Origin: Methanosarcina sp.
GTDB taxonomy: Archaea > Halobacteriota > Methanosarcinia > Methanosarcinales > Methanosarcinaceae
Assembly (NCBI GenBank): GCA_024280975.1
Contig: JAMXLQ010000119.1
Location: 1-5,364, forward strand
Length of the DNA stretch: 5,364 nucleotides
Direction: 5' to 3'
Below the pieces are notes generated by a model. It ran no database searches and had not been told where the DNA came from. It saw only the letters and a program-made list of their open reading frames with translations. Position 1 is the stretch's first letter. Each line of letters begins with the position of its first letter. Shown here one piece after another: positions 4,600-5,364 of this stretch. The position numbers and the translations under genes are program-made.

Positions 4600-5364
4600 T
4601 TAATAGAGGTTTTCGCCAGAATCTTCTTCGTTTTGAATGCATTTTAGGGCTTCAAGTTTTCTTTTCGCGTCTGCCATATCAGGATAAAGGCGCAAGATTT
4701 CGCTGAAAGTGTTTATGGCTTCTGCATATCTTTCCATTTTTCCGAGGATAACTCCTCTATAATTCATGGACTGAACATCGCGCGGGTTTATTCTGAGCAG
4801 CCTGTCGAAGGCTCTTAGAGCATCCTCGTACTCTCCCATCTTTGCAAGAGAGATCCCGAGATATTTCAGGGATTGCTTATGCCAGGGGTTAAGGGCAAGA
4901 GCTTCACCAAAGGCCCTGCAGGCAGTCTCGTAAAGTTTCTGTTTGAAGCAGACAACCCCTACATTATAGATCGCCTTGATGTTCTCAGGGTCTTTTTCCA
5001 GTACAGAATCAAAGGCTTTCAGGGCTTCTCTGTACATTTCAAGTGTGCAAAAGGCGATTCCTTTGTAATTCAGGACATCGATATTCTCAGGAGAAATATC
5101 AAGGATGCGGTCAAAATATCCAAGGGATTCCTGAGCCCGACCAAGCTTGATAAGGGTTGTGGCTGTGTTGTAAAGGGCCTCTTCACTTTTCGGATTGAAA
5201 AGTGCAGCTTTTTCAAAGGCTTTCAGCGCCGCGTCGGGGTTTTCGAGTTGCAGCAGGGAGAGCCCAAGGTAATTTAGGCTTTCAGAACCTTCAGGCTCGG
5301 CTTCCAGCAGCATTCCAAAGGTTTTGGCAGCTGCTTCGTATTCGCCCAGGTTGAAAAGCACAAG
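4600..5364 (-). CDS. Tetratricopeptide repeat protein, C-terminal part (5' end outside window)
   Basis: The frame stays open to the right edge, and a GTG at 5359-5361 is only an internal valine, so the start lies outside the window; 254 residues are visible. The protein consists of about seven consecutive 34-residue TPR units with the family pattern (for example YLGISLAKMGEYEDALRAF then NP, and YKGIAFCTLEMYREALKAF then DPEN), followed by a short acidic tail (IQNEEDSGENLY). TPR arrays form a superhelical scaffold for protein-protein contacts. No enzymatic domain or membrane segment is visible, so the partner is unknown. The gene is clearly richer in G+C than the acyltransferase and the gaps, consistent with long-resident chromosomal DNA next to an accessory region. 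Many such TPR proteins occur in Methanosarcina genomes. The domain call is very strong; no specific function can be assigned. Confidence 0.93.
   Translation of the reverse strand, partial: LVLFNLGEYEAAAKTFGMLLEAEPEGSESLNYLGLSLLQLENPDAALKAFEKAALFNPKSEEALYNTATTLIKLGRAQESLGYFDRILDISPENIDVLNYKGIAFCTLEMYREALKAFDSVLEKDPENIKAIYNVGVVCFKQKLYETACRAFGEALALNPWHKQSLKYLGISLAKMGEYEDALRAFDRLLRINPRDVQSMNYRGVILGKMERYAEAINTFSEILRLYPDMADAKRKLEALKCIQNEEDSGENLY

Noticed and set aside
4873..5277. Plus-strand open frame of 134 codons within the TPR gene
   Set aside because: It is antisense to seven clear TPR units, and the repetitive, G+C-richer codons explain the long shadow frame.

Overview
The window looks like chromosomal DNA of a methanogenic archaeon, most likely Methanosarcina or a close relative. 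This is inferred from the PocR-type sensor domain, whose motifs (GWQDICTKFHR, HPETCKHC, YKCKNNMWD) are typical of Methanosarcina signalling proteins. It is also suggested by the archaeal-style TATA element, the long AT-rich intergenic stretches and the TPR protein of a kind common in these genomes. No rRNA, tRNA, CRISPR array or intact insertion sequence is visible.

Layout. (1) Bases 1-1649, plus strand: the C-terminal part of a membrane family-2 glycosyltransferase (open from the left edge, ending at 676). One base later comes a 323-residue protein with an N-terminal tandem repeat and a C-terminal PocR domain without any output domain. (2) 1650-2009: an AT-rich gap between convergent genes with two clear inverted repeats. 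(3) 2010-2717, minus strand: a secreted GH16-fold protein whose catalytic ExDxE motif is degenerate. (4) 2718-3389: a long AT-rich gap with a candidate promoter whose TATA box is flanked by direct repeats, a hairpin, and two short overlapping reading frames that look like gene debris. (5) 3390-4478, plus strand: a multi-pass acyltransferase-3 family membrane protein. (6) 4479-4599: a gap between convergent genes with two perfect inverted repeats, one a good bidirectional terminator candidate. (7) 4600 to the right edge, minus strand: a TPR protein, richer in G+C than its neighbours and cut by the window end.

Working picture (inference): the left and middle parts are an accessory cell-surface carbohydrate region. 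The glycosyltransferase would make or extend a glycan, the acyltransferase would modify one, and the GH16-fold protein would bind one outside the cell. The most unusual arrangement is the tight coupling of a membrane glycosyltransferase to a PocR-only protein, which could be a ligand-responsive partner of the polysaccharide machinery. It could equally be a truncated sensor gene left by rearrangement.
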